NCBI RefSeq assembly: GCF_023856365.1
Contig: NC_064537.1
Span: forward strand, 4,437,732-4,501,731
Reading direction: 5' to 3'
Length of the DNA stretch: 64,000 bases
DNA from: Brienomyrus brachyistius
Lineage: Eukaryota > Chordata > Actinopteri > Osteoglossiformes > Mormyridae
Shown: positions 1 through 11,735 of the stretch, one piece after another
Position numbering within the stretch: the first letter of the stretch is position 1
Layout of the letters: the number at the start of each line of letters is the position of its first letter
The notes under the pieces: model-generated
Told to the model about the DNA's origin: nothing
Database searches by the model: none
Seen by the model: the letters and a program-made list of their open reading frames with translations, nothing else
Translations under genes and position numbers: made by a program

Positions 1-124
1 AATGTCTGTTTAGAGCGGAGGAGTCTGCGTCCAATATCTAAAACACCGCAATAACATACAGTTTGTTGCTGTCAAAATAAAATTAGCTTAAATTAAACGG
101 TCTACTTGATTTTCTGGAGGAAAA

Positions 125-205
125 TTAATCGTTTAAATGAATCAACCAATCGGTAAAATAGTCGATAGATTAATCCATAGAAATTATCGTTTGTTGCATC
201 TCCTA
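125..205. mobile_element. hAT-like MITE relic (TTAATCGAT-rich)
   Basis: The block is built from repeated TTAAT, ATCG and ATAG words and ends with AATTATCGTTTGTTGCAT. This resembles the end of a widespread fish and amphibian non-autonomous hAT family whose termini read approximately ATTATCGTTAGTTGCAGCCC (from memory of that family). No second terminus or target duplication is visible, so it is a decayed fragment. A chance A+T-rich stretch is the alternative. Confidence 0.45.
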
Positions 206-1828
206 TTCAAACTTTTCTGAAGCTAGGAATGTCATGAGCAGGGTGTTAGACGAGGATTTAATAAGTTGCAGATCCTTTACTCAATGGAGTAACTTACAAC
301 TACTCCAGTAAACAGCATGGGGGGTTGCTGGTTACTGGTTTACCAGATGTTTAACCTAAAGCACCACAGCCTTTTGTATGCGGCTGTAACCTTGAAGAAA
401 GTACTCAACACAAATGGTGCAAAACGTATTTCGTTATTTGCCGTTATTATAACAGCAACTAAATACAGGTAACCAACAAAGCGATTGCTAACAGGCCTAA
501 GCGCTACAAGGCTAAAGTAGGCCAGAGTTCACAGGTTAGGAGGGAGCAGCTGATTGCCAGACCGGGGTCCTGGGAAACCCCAAAGTGACAGACAAACAGG
601 TTAACCAATGACAAAGCCAGACGACTTCAGTCCGGCCTAAAAGAGCCCGCCCCCCGCCCTCCCCCCTACTGAGAAGGGGCAGTGACCTCAGCCATGGACG
701 GTACTCTTTGCATTTTCACCTCTTAATGACCAGGCTGACAGCCAACATTTGGTCCGCAGATTTTTTTTCTCTGACGACCCCCCCTTCCATTTTTCACCGC
801 AGTAGCATCTCGATGAGCAGGGGGCTGTCTGTCCCAGGCTTTAAACCCCGTAGCAGAACATCATCAGAGCTTAGCCGTGGAGACATTCAAACAAACAGCC
901 GTCACGGCCCAGCTCCTGCACCCCCCCCCCTGCCCCCCCCCCCCCCGCCCCCAGCACAGCCCACACACACGCAAGGCCTGCCAAATCCCTCGCTCCTTGA
1001 TCCAAACTCGCTACCAATGGGGAGAAAAAAAACACTCAAGGAGCAGACGGCCAGTCCTGGTGAAGTGCCGATATGTGGGAATCCGTTTTTTTTTCCTCCA
1101 TTTTCCCAGAATGCTTTGCATCATCACAAACGAAAGGATCTTTAGTGACACTGGATGCCGCTGCACATCTGTGTGTCGAAGAGACGGATCCGTAACATGG
1201 CCTGATGGGACTAACAAAAAAGAAGGGAGTGAGGGGGCAGCAGTAGCCCAGCTCCGAGTCCGTCGGGATAATATCCCGGAAGCGTGGCAATGAATGCCAA
1301 TGTCTTCCCACGTGCTGACCGAGTCGGGAGAGTGCGTGAGAGAGAGGGGAGGGAGATGGACAGAGTGTGTGGCTCAAGAAGAGAAAGAGGGAGATCTAGA
1401 AAGTAAAAGGGTGAAAAAGGGGAGAGAGAGAGTGAGTTAGAGGGAGAGAGGTCCAAAGAACGAGGGAACTGACTGGAAGAATAATGGGGAATAATGGAAC
1501 CATGGCGGGGAAGAGTGAGGGAACACAAAGGAAGAATGAAAGAGAGCCGGTCCTCGCACAGCAGTGAAATATGACAGCCCTGCCAGGCCGGGGTGCAGGA
1601 GTGGGGGGGGTAGCTGAAGAGGAAGCCATATTGTAGCAATCTCACTTGGGCTGTCATTAATTGCATCCCGCTGCTCCGGCCTCCCCAGCTGTGCGTCAGA
1701 CCCATGCCCCCCCCAACCCCCAGCATGACCCACGACCCTTGGACCCTAGGACTCAGACTGGCATATAGAGCCCCACTAGCGCCTCCTGCAGGATGCAGTG
1801 TGGGCGGGCAGGCATGTTTTCACAAATG
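206..1828. other. Non-coding stretch, no gene seen
   Basis: Nothing here looks like an exon. It holds two C runs (921-930 and 933-946) and a purine-rich tract (about 1326-1460). The open frames across it are proline- and serine-rich translations of those simple sequences on either strand and have no recognisable domain. Confidence 0.6.
1326..1460. repeat. GA-rich polypurine tract
   Basis: The plus strand is almost purely purine, with GAGAGA runs broken by short pyrimidine interruptions. Such strand-asymmetric tracts can form triplex DNA, but no specific function is shown. It explains the serine/leucine-rich minus-strand translations. Confidence 0.7.
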
Positions 1829-2284
1829 GTGCATTTCCACTGGCACCGAGATCCGAGCTGTATCGCAGTTTTATGCTGTAAATTCTGTGAGCTTACTAGC
1901 GGGGCTGAATGAGTCACCAAACCGACTGGTCAAAAGGGACAGAGATACCAGTGTTCCAATCTCCTACTTAAAAAAGTACTACAGAACAGCAAAATGGAAT
2001 GGATTCTTAATGCAAATTTACCTAAGTGAAGGCAGATTCCGTTAGCATCTGATGCTAACATAAGACAGTGATTCTCGCAGACATGCTTGTGTAAATTAGC
2101 ACACAGTAAATCATGATGCACACTGAGTGAACAGTAAATAAGCGTCTCTTCGGTTTAACGTCACTGTCGCTCTCCAAACCTGGAAATGCTTTTACTGAGC
2201 CGGCCTATCTGCAGTAGAAAACCGCCCTGGAACCCCACTCTCTTGCAGGTATGGCTTAGTTCCTGTACATCGGGAGAAAAGTGT
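1829..2284 (+). mobile_element. TIR element family A, copy 1 (decayed)
   Basis: This copy aligns along its length with the copy at 6477-7016. Shared words in the same order are a GTGC-TTCCACTG start, CTCCTACTT, GTACTACAGAACAGC, GGAATGGATTC, GATGCTAACATA, GTGAACAGTAAATAAGCG, CTTCGGTTT, ACGTCACTGTC, and a CTGCAGTxGAAAACCG word near the end. The left end is clear; the right end (GGGAGAAAAGTG) is mutated. It has no open frame of its own, so it is a non-autonomous DNA transposon of the kind common in fish genomes. The superfamily is not certain. Confidence 0.7.
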
Positions 2285-4267
2285 TTTGTCTTTGAAGTTG
2301 TGGCAATGGACACTGCATTGGACACCCAACCATCCTTCTTCGAGAAGTGTTTATCCATCAAGGTGTCTTTTATATTCTACATGCAGGAGTTACTCCTGTG
2401 AAATGCAGATCTAGGTCTAAGCTAAAGCAGATAAAGGTTGCTTCTCCTAAATGATGTTCATTCAGGAGAAATAATTCAGGAGGATTGGTGCTGAGGAGGG
2501 GTGGGGGGTGTGATTTTGGTGTGTGCTCCAGCCCATCTCGCCCAGTCCGCCATCTGCTGTGCATTCCGCCAACTCCCACCCTCCGTGCTGCCCCAGTCCC
2601 TGACCCATCCGTGTCAGGTCCGGCTGGGTGACTGGCAGGAGGCTGACCGGCACTCCTCCCCATCCGCTGGGAGGCAGAGGGCCCGGGGTGCTGTCCCAGC
2701 CAATCACGCAGCCTGTCTGTCGCTCAAGAAGAGAGTTCCAGGGTCAAGCCAGGGATGTCCATCATTCACTCCTGCTCTGTGTCCTGCTGGGAAATTACAT
2801 CGCTCGCTCGCCGTACATTACGCTCCATCCCACTTTTCCAAACCCTCCCCCATTTCTTTTCACGTCTGGCACGTTTGTTGACTGACAGCCCCCCTTCACA
2901 CCTGCTATGCTCGGTGCTGATTGGAGGAGCATGTTGATGGCGGCAGTACGATGACCCCTGCCAAACCAACTGCTTACTTCAACAGAACTCTAGAAAGGCT
3001 CTTTCCCCCTCGCAGACGCCAGCACTGCACACTGCCTCTCCATCGCTCCCTTTTGGCCCTCTTGCCCCCCAGGGACACCTCCCTCTACACATCCCTCAAC
3101 AGCATTTGAAGGGGGAAGGAGAGGGCAATCCCAGTGAAGGACACACACAGTGATATAGACTGGCCGTCACATAAACATACACACATGCACACGCACCACT
3201 CAGCAAGACGTGCGTCATCCTTGCTTTCTGGATGGAGGATCTGCATGGGACTCTTGACCTCCAGGGACCTGCAGCACAGGATGCTGATGTGGGCTTTCTA
3301 TGAAGTTGTCTGTGTGTTCCGGGGGGGTTTGATTGATTAGGATTTCCACCCTGGGGGTTAACTGGACGTGGCTATGATGCCTGCCATCCATCTTGCTCCC
3401 CACCGTCATTTGTCTTGAGTTCTGGGGGGGCATCTCCAGATGGGCCACATTGTTAAATGCCCACCCTAGACCCCTGTCCCCAAACCGCTAAGGGGGGAGC
3501 AGACTGACGGCGGCTGTCCCGGGCAGGGGGGTGAGCGGGAGAGGGAGATGGTGGGACACGGAACACGAGATCCACCTCCTCCCCCAGCCTGTTAGGAGCG
3601 CATCTCACACATGGACGTCATCTGCAGCATGGGGTTTGAAATGATGCAGCTAGCCATGGCCGATTCAGCCTCGAACACTGCACACCACGAGTCAGATGGC
3701 GGGGAGACCCGGCAGACTGCAGGCCAGCTGCCATGCAGGTCAAACGTGGGTCCTCGCTGAAGACGGAAAGAACTGGAACCACCACCTATTAGGGTCTGAG
3801 AGAGGTTGAAACCACAGGCGAGGCAGAACGATAATTCATGGAACGTATTTATCAGTATATGGATGAGTACTTAGTACCTGTACTCGTTATTGTACTTGTA
3901 GAGCTGTGCCTATGTGTCACGCTTTCACGGACTGTGTTTTTAGCTCTGATCTCTGGGCTCATGCACGTACCTGATATTATAAACAGATTTAGATGAAATC
4001 CATCAAACTAAAAAATCGAAAAGAAAAAAACAAGTAATAGAGCAATCTGTCAACACGGGTCTGAACACGTTTGGCTGGACTGGGGCTGAGAAAACGGGCC
4101 TAGCAGGATACTGGCGGCGGGATTTGGTGGTAGGGGGTGGGGTGTGGGGGAGGGAGGGGGGCGGCTGCAGACAGACACCCCCTGCGGGCCATCCACCCAC
4201 CCGCAAGGTGCCGAGCCAAAATCAGCCCAAGCCCCTCTACAGGATCCCGAACTGGCGCCCACGAATG

Positions 4268-4274
<7 letters not shown>
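2285..4274. other. Non-coding stretch, no gene seen
   Basis: Mixed-composition single-copy sequence. Open frames on both strands are short and lack conserved motifs or paired splice signals that I could accept. There are short CA-rich words around 3170-3205 and nothing else of note. Confidence 0.55.

Positions 4275-4304
<30 letters not shown>
4275..4304 (+). repeat. Poly-G tract, 30 bases
   Basis: This is an uninterrupted run of 30 G, followed after TA by seven more. It is the longest of many G/C homopolymers in the window. It produces polyglycine and polyproline in the translated frames and should not be read as coding. G-quadruplex formation is physically likely from the sequence alone. 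Confidence 0.9.
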
Positions 4305-4305
<1 letters not shown>

Positions 4306-5243
4306 AGGGGGGGCGTCTTCCCAGCACTCTGCTGAAGGCGGCGAGGTGGAGAGGCGGCACACCGTTGGATCGATTCGGGTTGTCACTGCCGCAGGCGCTG
4401 ATCCCGGCGGGATGTGGGACAGGTAACAGGCCCCCCTGACGAGGTGTTGCCCTCACTTGCTCACCTTCCCCGAAATGAAGCCAGGCACGGTCCGATCCAT
4501 CAGCCACAGGTACCTAAATGGAGGCGCGGGCTCTCGGTGTGGCTCCACCTGGGGGCTGCACATGCACATCCTTTGTGTCCTGCTACAGGATCACTGAAGC
4601 GACACTGTGGACCTCAGCTCCACCTACTTGGGGGTCGTCACCAAGGACACACAATCTGTACTGACATCCCTAGTGCTCATGAGTAGTAACAAGTATTTAA
4701 ATGACTGACACTGCTAACATGTCCATGCTGGATCAGCATTCAAAGTACTGTACATAGTGATAAATAGGACTTAATAACAAATATCATATCACCAACTTTA
4801 TCAGTATATTCACATTCACAGTATCAGTATTATGTATGAACTGAGCATATTACCTTTGTTTGTATTAATACATATGAGCATGGAATGTCAACAGTACATG
4901 GAAACGATGCACACATAGACAGCACAAATTCCCGGAGCAATAACAGTGTACTGCACCTTCTAGATGGTTCTGCACAGAGCCATTAGCTGATCTTATACCA
5001 GTTCACTTCAGGAGGAGGCTGGCAGAGTTACTGAGAAATCATAAAATTCTCTGCAGGCGAGCTGCTGAATGGAGCCGCGCGACGTGGCCATGGGAGGAAA
5101 AGACGGGGCCTTTGTGTCGGCGGCGGAGAGACAGAGGGAAAGAAAGCAGCATCACGTCTAGTGACGGGACACGGTTTGTGTGGGATTGGACAGCAGGCTC
5201 TACAAGTGTGTTTGAGGCTGACAGAATCCACGGCCAGTCTCAC
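4305..5243. other. Non-coding stretch, no gene seen
   Basis: GC-rich at first, then A+T-rich between about 4685 and 4990. I see no exon, RNA gene or mobile-element terminus. Confidence 0.5.
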
Positions 5244-5665
5244 TAAATCCCTCTTCTCCCATCTCATCCCTCTTCTCCCATCTCATCCCTCTTCTCCCAT
5301 CTCATCCATGTACTCTTGCCCCATTCCTCTTCTCCCATCTCATCCCTGTTCTCCCGTCTCACCTTTCTTCTCCCGTCTCATCCCTCTTCTCCCATCTCAT
5401 CCCTTTTCTCCCGTCTCATCCTTTTTCTCCCGTCTCATCCATGTACTCTTGCCCCATTCCTCTTCTCCCATCTCATCCCTGTTCTCCCGTCTCACCTCTC
5501 TTCTCCCGTCTCATCCCTCTTCTCCCATCTCATCCCTCTTCTCCCGTCTCATCCCTCTTCTCCCATCTCATCCCTCTTCTCCCGTCTCATCCCTCTTCTC
5601 CCATCTCATTCCTCTTCTCCCATCTCATCCCTCTTCTCCCGTCTCATCCCTCTTCTCCTTCCCCA
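5244..5665. repeat. 19-bp pyrimidine minisatellite with 133-bp higher-order unit
   Basis: The basic unit is CTCTTCTCCCATCTCATCC (19 bp), with CCC(A/G)TCTC variants, repeated about 22 times. A variant containing CATGTACTCTTGCCCCA occurs at about 5307 and again at about 5440. That is exactly 133 bp, or seven units, apart, and shows block duplication. The long serine/proline/leucine frames here are translations of this array. Degenerate CTCCTGCCC units continue to about 5785. Confidence 0.9.
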
Positions 5666-6129
5666 TCCCAGTTCTGCCCTATCCCTGTTCTCTGGCTAAC
5701 CCCTGCTCTCCTGCCCAATGTGTTCTCTGTCTAACCCCCGTTCTCCTGCCCCATCTCGTTTGTCCTGCTCCATCTCTGTTCTCCTGCTGTTGTTCCTTCG
5801 GAGCCAGTTGTAGGACCTTAATTTCTGGATGAGCTTCTATCTATATGAGCGGCTAAACACTAACAGAGTCCCTGCAGGCTCATGACAAGCGAGAGAATGA
5901 GCTGAAGAATGAGGCCGGTGTAGCCTGCTGGGTGCTCCAGTGCGGCAGACACGCCTCTCTTCACATCAACACAGTAACACGACCGCCCCTGCCAAAAATC
6001 CAGAGCACGCAGAGGTGTCTGGGACGGCCTTGGATGTGATCGCTGGATGTTGTGTAGCAATATTGTTTTACAAGGCTGAAATGAACCCCTCCCCCATCCA
6101 TTGCTGTGAAGCGGACGTATACGCCAACA
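5666..6129. other. Non-coding stretch, no gene seen
   Basis: The tail of the pyrimidine array decays into ordinary sequence. No gene is supported. Confidence 0.5.
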
Positions 6130-6245
6130 CTTAGCAAGGCCTAATTGGAGCCAACCGGGATTTTAATGGTGACCAAACGTATACATGTCAGCATATAATA
6201 GACGCTAATTGCTTTCACAGCGCAGCCAGCTCTGTGCAGAATGTG
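6130..6245. other. Possible conserved non-coding element
   Basis: This is repeat-free sequence with clustered homeodomain-type words (CTAATTGG, TTTTAATGG, GCTAATTGC) followed by TTTCACAGCGCAGCC. The look is that of a developmental enhancer core, but this is pattern judgement only. No alignment was possible. Confidence 0.25.
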
Positions 6246-6409
6246 ATGTTGGAAGGCAAAGCAATAGAGTCTGAGTTCTGCGTTTGATAAGGGCACTGCT
6301 AGCCCAAGTGCTAATCTAACTAACCACTACCATAACCAGTAGCTTATCCACTAAGCTGGGAAGGTTATGTTAGTAAGGTTAGTCTTGAATGCCTCTAGTG
6401 ATCAGGACT

Positions 6410-6412
6410 GTG

Positions 6413-6450
<38 letters not shown>

Positions 6451-6454
6451 TGTG
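6410..6454 (+). repeat. (TG)n microsatellite
   Basis: A run of TG dinucleotides with a few CG interruptions, lying 22 bases before the left end of TIR element copy 2. Confidence 0.95.
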
Positions 6455-6476
6455 ACTCCCCTCTCTGAAACCTATG

Positions 6477-7016
6477 GTGCTTTTCCACTGCCATCAGGAA
6501 CCGTGTCGAACCCGACCCATACCACTAAGTGATGGTTTTCCATTGCAAAGTAAGCGAGCCGTAAGGGCCGAAAGCAGGACCAAAGCAAGCTGGCGGCATC
6601 ACCACCATTATTATTACTTTTGCATATCGTGACATATTAATGAATTCAACCTCCTACTTTAAAAAGTAGTACAGAACAGCTGAAAGGAATGGATTCCTAA
6701 TGCACATTTACCCAAGAGAAATCCAAGTCAGCTAGCACTTGATGCTAACATAGCGCGGCGATTCTCACAGACGTGCAAGCGAAAATGAGCACACAGTTAA
6801 AAACAAAAAAATTTGCACATCATAAATCATGATGCGCACCATGTGAACAGTAAATAAGCGTCTCTTCGGTTTTACGTCACTGTCACTCGGCAACGTCTTT
6901 ACCAAGCCGACCCTTCTGCAGTGGAAAACCGAAGCAAACTGGACCTGCCGTAACTAGTCTCTCTTTGTGGTATGACTTGAGTATGCGTTGGTTCCTGTAT
7001 GCCAGTGGAAAAGCAC
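6477..7016 (+). mobile_element. TIR element family A, copy 2 (intact ends)
   Basis: The left end GTGCTTTTCCACTGCC (6477-6492) and right end GCCAGTGGAAAAGCAC (7001-7016) are inverted repeats matching at 15 of 16 positions. The interior aligns with 1829-2284 and carries an insertion of about 20 bases (AAACAAAAAAATTTGC region). There is no transposase frame, so it would have needed proteins from an autonomous relative. A target-site duplication is not clear, so the superfamily (PIF/Harbinger-like or hAT-like) is left open. Confidence 0.8.
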
Positions 7017-7644
7017 TACTATAACTGTAAGCTGGGTCTGAGCACTGTATCTGTGCCACTGTATCTGTGCCACTGTATCTGTGTACTGGCTGCCTATCAG
7101 GTCTGCACAGGCAGTGACACCTTTACATACTTTGTTCTCTCATTCGTACAAGTCCTCAAGACTATGAAAGACACTCAGCCCATAGTGACCCTATTTTTTT
7201 TTTAGATTTTTGCTCTTTGCAGTGTTGGTGGTGGTGGGCTACTGGAATTCCTTACACCCCCCCCCCTTCTCAGTTCCCTCCTCTTGAGGAGAGAGTGGGC
7301 AGTTGCATTGGGACCCAATCGCTTTTCACCAAGCATTCTGTGCTCCAGAGAGGAAGAAGGTCTGCAGGTCCTGAGTCTGCATTCATGTGAGCCCATGCTG
7401 GAGGTGTCATGCTGCCACCCCCTGCCCCATCCCCACCCTCGCAGCGTGTGACTAGCCACAATGAAGCACATGCCCCCCCTCCCAGCTTTGTTATGCAAAT
7501 GACTCTCCATTTTGATTGGGAGCTGGGGAGTTTTAAGGGTGTGTGTGTGTGAGGGTGTGTGTGTCTGGAGTGCGTCCTCAGCCTACCAGACTTTACACAG
7601 GTTTGGATTCTAGATGATTCTAGAAGCCCCCATTACAAAGGAAC
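7017..7644. other. Non-coding stretch, no gene seen
   Basis: Contains three tandem copies of a short CTGTATCTGTGCCA word (about 7048-7080), a C run near 7257-7265 and a short TG-rich patch near 7540-7563. No exon is recognised. Confidence 0.5.
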
Positions 7645-8150
7645 CTGATAGTTGGCAACTGTTGGAGCTGCCGGGGAGCTGAATTTATATGAGGCTCACA
7701 GAAGGAAATAATGAAATAATTTCCACCCGTGGAAGCGTTCCAGCACTTTCCGTTTGGGCCCGTGTTGCTATCAGCTGCGCGGTTTCCTCGGCCTGAAACA
7801 CGGCCCCATTAGCTCCTGGCACCGGCAGCTGGCCCACAGGACTCACCGCGCAGCTGAAAGCGTTTCAGCGCCATGTCGCCTTGCTGCGTGCGCCTCTGCG
7901 CGTCCGTAACGGGAATCGCTGAGTTCACACTTGGACGCCGGCGAGGGTACATGCGGCTGCCTTAATGGGGCCCCGCTCACGCCAGGGCCGGCTCTTCCAG
8001 AACAATCACACGTCTTTATTTTCCAAAGTACGCACCAGGCCGCTGGGAAATGATAAATTTGTAATTTTCTTGAGAGTCAGGAACCGCTGGCAGCTGCCAC
8101 TGGAAAGTGGCCCCACAGCTTCCCTGGTGATAATCCCAATAATGTACGGC
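7645..8150. other. Possible conserved non-coding element
   Basis: Single-copy sequence free of simple repeats, balanced in composition, with a perfect inverted repeat TTCCAC-CC-GTGGAA at 7721-7734 and A+T-rich islands such as GAAATAATGAAATAATTT. It lacks a convincing reading frame. The regulatory role is a guess from texture. Confidence 0.2.
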
Positions 8151-8225
8151 AGGGTAATCTCTACCATACAAACTGAAAAAAGTAAAGGGGTGATAATCTC
8201 CATACCTTATGCAGCAGTTGTCTTG

Positions 8226-8970
8226 CTTCTGTAACGGGTGATAGCTCCTGCAGTGTCCTTAATGATGCTTTCTATTGTAAATGACGATAGTCTCTGCAGT
8301 GTTCTTAGTGATGCTCACTATTGTAAGTGACGATAGTCCCTGCAGTGTTCTTAGTGATGCTCACTATTGTAAGTGACGATAGTCCCTGCAGTGTTCTTAG
8401 TGATACTCTCTATTGTAAGTGACGATAGTCCCTGCAGTGTCCTTAATGATGCTCTCTATTATAAGTGACGATAGCCCCTGCAGTGTCCTTAATGATTCTT
8501 TCTATTGCAAATGACGATAGTCCCTGCAGTGTTCTTAGTGATGCTCACTATTGTAAGTGACGATAGTCCCTGCAGTGTTCTTAGTGATGCTCACTATTGT
8601 AAGTGACGATAGTCCCTGCAGTGTTCTTAGTGATGCTCTCTATTATAAGTGACGATAGTCCCTGCAGTGTCCTTAATGATGCTCTCTATTATAAGTGACG
8701 ATAGTCCCTGCAGTGTTCTTAGTGATGCTCTCTATTGCAAATGACGATAGTCCCTGCAGTGTTCTTAGTGATGCTCTCTATTGCAAATGACGATAGTCCC
8801 TGCAGTGTTCTTAGGGATGCTCTCTATTGCAAATGACGATAGTCCCTGCAGTGTTCTTAGGGATGCTCTCTATTGCAAATGACGATAGTCCCTGCAGTGT
8901 TCTTAGTGATGCTCTCTATTGTAAGTGACGATAGTCCCTAAAGTGTCCTAAGTGATGCTCTACTACAAAA
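8226..8970 (+). repeat. 46-bp minisatellite, about 16 copies
   Basis: The unit reads GTGACGATAGTCCCTGCAG followed by TGTTCTTAGTGATGCTCAC and TATTGTAA, 46 bp in total. Variants alternate TTCTTAG with CCTTAAT and GTAAGTG with GCAAATG or ATAAGTG. Neighbouring copies share variants, which indicates local expansion of blocks. More diverged units run on to about 9120. Confidence 0.93.
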
Positions 8971-10603
8971 ATTTATAGTCATCATAGTGCTCTGTCTAGA
9001 AGAGATGGTGATAGACCCTCTGGTGTTACTAGAACAAAATGTAATGGGAATGATCCCCGTAAGGTTCATAGTGATTCTATCTCTACTATAATGGGGATAG
9101 TCCCTGTAGTGCTGGCAGGGATTAAACTGGTAAATTTATCTCATGCGTATTTCTGCAGAGCCTTCCACAGCCACCCCTCGGGTATTCATGGCAAACAGCA
9201 GCACACAGGTGATGGGGGCGCGTAAGCCGGTCACATGCAGTGGGCCTGTGTGAAAGTCGGCCCCTTTAAGGCCACCTGGTAAATGAATACGTTTAAGTAG
9301 CGTGTGACAGTAGCCAGAGGCAGCTGATCTTGGGGGGTGGGGCGCCCGGATGAGCACCCTGTGAGAATTTCTGTGTCACTAAAGCATCGCTTGCAGAGCT
9401 GCCGCTCCATAAACCCCCTAGGGGCTAAGCCCCCCGTCTCCCTTTGTGCCCCCCGCACCGCCGCCCGTGGCATTCCACATGGTGCTGCCCACAGCCTGGT
9501 CACATGGGCCGGATTAGCCCAGCTAAGACCTCGGCTGAATGCTCACTTTACATGCCCGTCCCGTCGCAGCCCTGTCCCCCCTCCCAGCCCGGACTCTGGG
9601 GTTAGGGAGGGGGAGATTTAACCATTCCATGTCTAGACAGGAGTTCACACTGATTATTGCTGTTGTCGCTGAGACTTCCTCACGTGGCCTTGTCATTGTC
9701 AGCCTGTTGCAAGCTCGGTGGAACAGAGGAGGGTCACGTTCACAAAAGAAGCTGATTTCTCACGGGGGGGTGGGGGTGGCGTAAGCAGCGGCAGCCATTA
9801 TATCGGATGTCCATTCTAGGTTATTTGTTAAACTCCAATGAATTTAAAGAGAACATCTACTTTGCCTCTTCTTTTTTAACATTCTCCACCACCTGAGGTG
9901 TCCAAGGTGGAGCTGGCCGTACCACATGACCACTGTCATTGACACCTCTCACCTCCCCCTGACCACACCCACCTTACATTTGCTGCACCCTCACCCACTG
10001 ACCCCACCCACATTCCCCTTGACCCTGCCCCCTCAGCCTTCCATCCCTGAGCTTACTCAACTTTCGGACCTTGCCCACTTTCCATTAGCCCCACCCTCTT
10101 TCCTGTTAACCCCACCCATCTCCCATCATGCTTTCTTCTGCATCCGCTAGCACCGATAGTGAGCTGGGAGACCTGCAGGCTGGGTAACCACAGGAATGAA
10201 GCCACTGCCTGACAGGAACCTGTATTTAGGGAAACACACAATGCACTGCACCTCTGTGACGATTTACACCTTTTCCTTGCAGCCCTCCTGAAGTTTATGC
10301 ATTTGGCTCATTACTATCCTGAAAATGGGAGCTGCACTGTATCATAGCAGACAGGGAATCCGTGGTTTTCCATTCAAATCTCGGCTCGGTTTAAGCCGTT
10401 GTACCTTTGCAGCCAGTGCACTGCCTGTGGAGCTGGGGGTGACCATTGGCGAGACTCTGAGACGCATGCTCGCCTGCCTCAGCTTGTTTTCCCACGCTGT
10501 GCCTCCCCACCCCACTCCCCCAGTCCCAGTCCACAGACGTCGCATTTATTCCTGTGGAAACTCACTGGATCGCGCCACTTGAAATAGGAACAGTGAACGT
10601 GCC
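8971..10603. other. Non-coding stretch, no gene seen
   Basis: Ordinary sequence with a CCCCACCC-rich patch at about 9950-10125. Frames across it are proline- and leucine-rich by composition. No tRNA, exon or transposon end is convincing. Confidence 0.5.
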
Positions 10604-10628
10604 ATGTGTGTGTGTGTGTGTGTGTGTG
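10604..10628 (+). repeat. (TG)n microsatellite
   Basis: A short uninterrupted TG run. Confidence 0.9.
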
Positions 10629-11511
10629 CTTGTGGCAAGGGGCTGGGCGTCCCTAAGTGTTTTTTGTGTTCAAACGACATGCAGGGCCATCACAGTTTGA
10701 TGACTAAAACAGGCCAACCCCTCAGTAGCCACCGCCCTCTGCGGATACGAGAGAGTAGCAGAAGGGGTTAAGCTGGGATGGATCGGGCCAAGCAGCACTG
10801 CCACGGGAAACAGGCAGGTTTCCCAGTGACGGGCCGGCAGACCCGGCCAGGGAGCTGCGGCTGAGGAACGGGCCCATCTGAGCCACATCAGAGGTCCTCC
10901 GTCAGAGAGCCAGAACGAGGATCATTAATGAACGAGTGTGGGTGGGTGAGGGGGGGGGGGGGGGAGTAGGATGGCCCATACACTGCAGCCTCCATCCACC
11001 TCATTCCAGCTGGTTGAGATTAGACAGCGGCACAAATCCCTAACGGTGCAACTCAGACAGCATGGGGAGTGACGTAATGGCCACTTGCAGGGGCATTTCC
11101 TACAACAGACGGACGGCCCTGTGCCGAACATCCTACAGGAAATAAGTTCTCAAAATGATTAACCCCTCCCTCGGGTATAACATTAACTACCCCACCCCCG
11201 CCTGGTGAAGAGCGATCGCCTGGGCTGCTTCAGATGTAAAATCAGCGCTGCTCCCACGAGGCAGATACTCAGTGTAAAGCGGCGTGATGCAGAGGCCTCT
11301 CGTTCACCAGGCCTTGCTGGGCTACTCAGCTGCCTTATATGTGCTTTCTGGACATGGATACCTTTGAAATCACAATGGACATTCCAGACTCTCTGCAGGA
11401 CTGCTGTCTTGCCGTCCCTCTCGCGGCTGGACGCTTTGTCCTGATGTATTTTTCCATCTGTGCCCCTATCAGGAAGATGTTCTGTGACCAAACTGCAGCC
11501 GACCATTCCTC
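10629..11511. other. Non-coding stretch with a G15 run
   Basis: G run at 10950-10964. The rest is mixed single-copy sequence without a recognisable exon. Confidence 0.5.
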
Positions 11512-11735
11512 TAAGTCCCTCTCTCCCTCTACTCTAGCTCTCTTTTCCCTCTATCCCCATCACTCGCTCTTTCCTCCTCTCTCATTTATTTCACTCCCCC
11601 CATCTGTCCTTTTCCCTCCCTTGCTCTCCCACTCTCCCTCCCCACTTCTCTGTCCCCTTCTCTCCCTCTTTCTCCCTCTGCCCTCTACCCCAGTCTCTCT
11701 CCACACAACCGCCCCCCCCCCTCCCCTCCCGTGGC
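11512..11735 (+). repeat. CT-rich polypyrimidine tract
   Basis: More than 200 bases are nearly all C and T on the plus strand, with repeated CTCTCCCTCT words and few purines. The long plus-strand open frame from 11339 to 12355 crosses this tract and owes its length to the absence of purine-containing stop codons. I reject it as a gene. Confidence 0.85.

Noticed and set aside
5161..5832. 223-codon serine/leucine/proline frame
   Set aside because: Direct translation of the 19-bp pyrimidine minisatellite.
10300..10400. SINE-like word TTCCATTCAAATCTC
   Set aside because: No A box or body at the right spacing; too weak.
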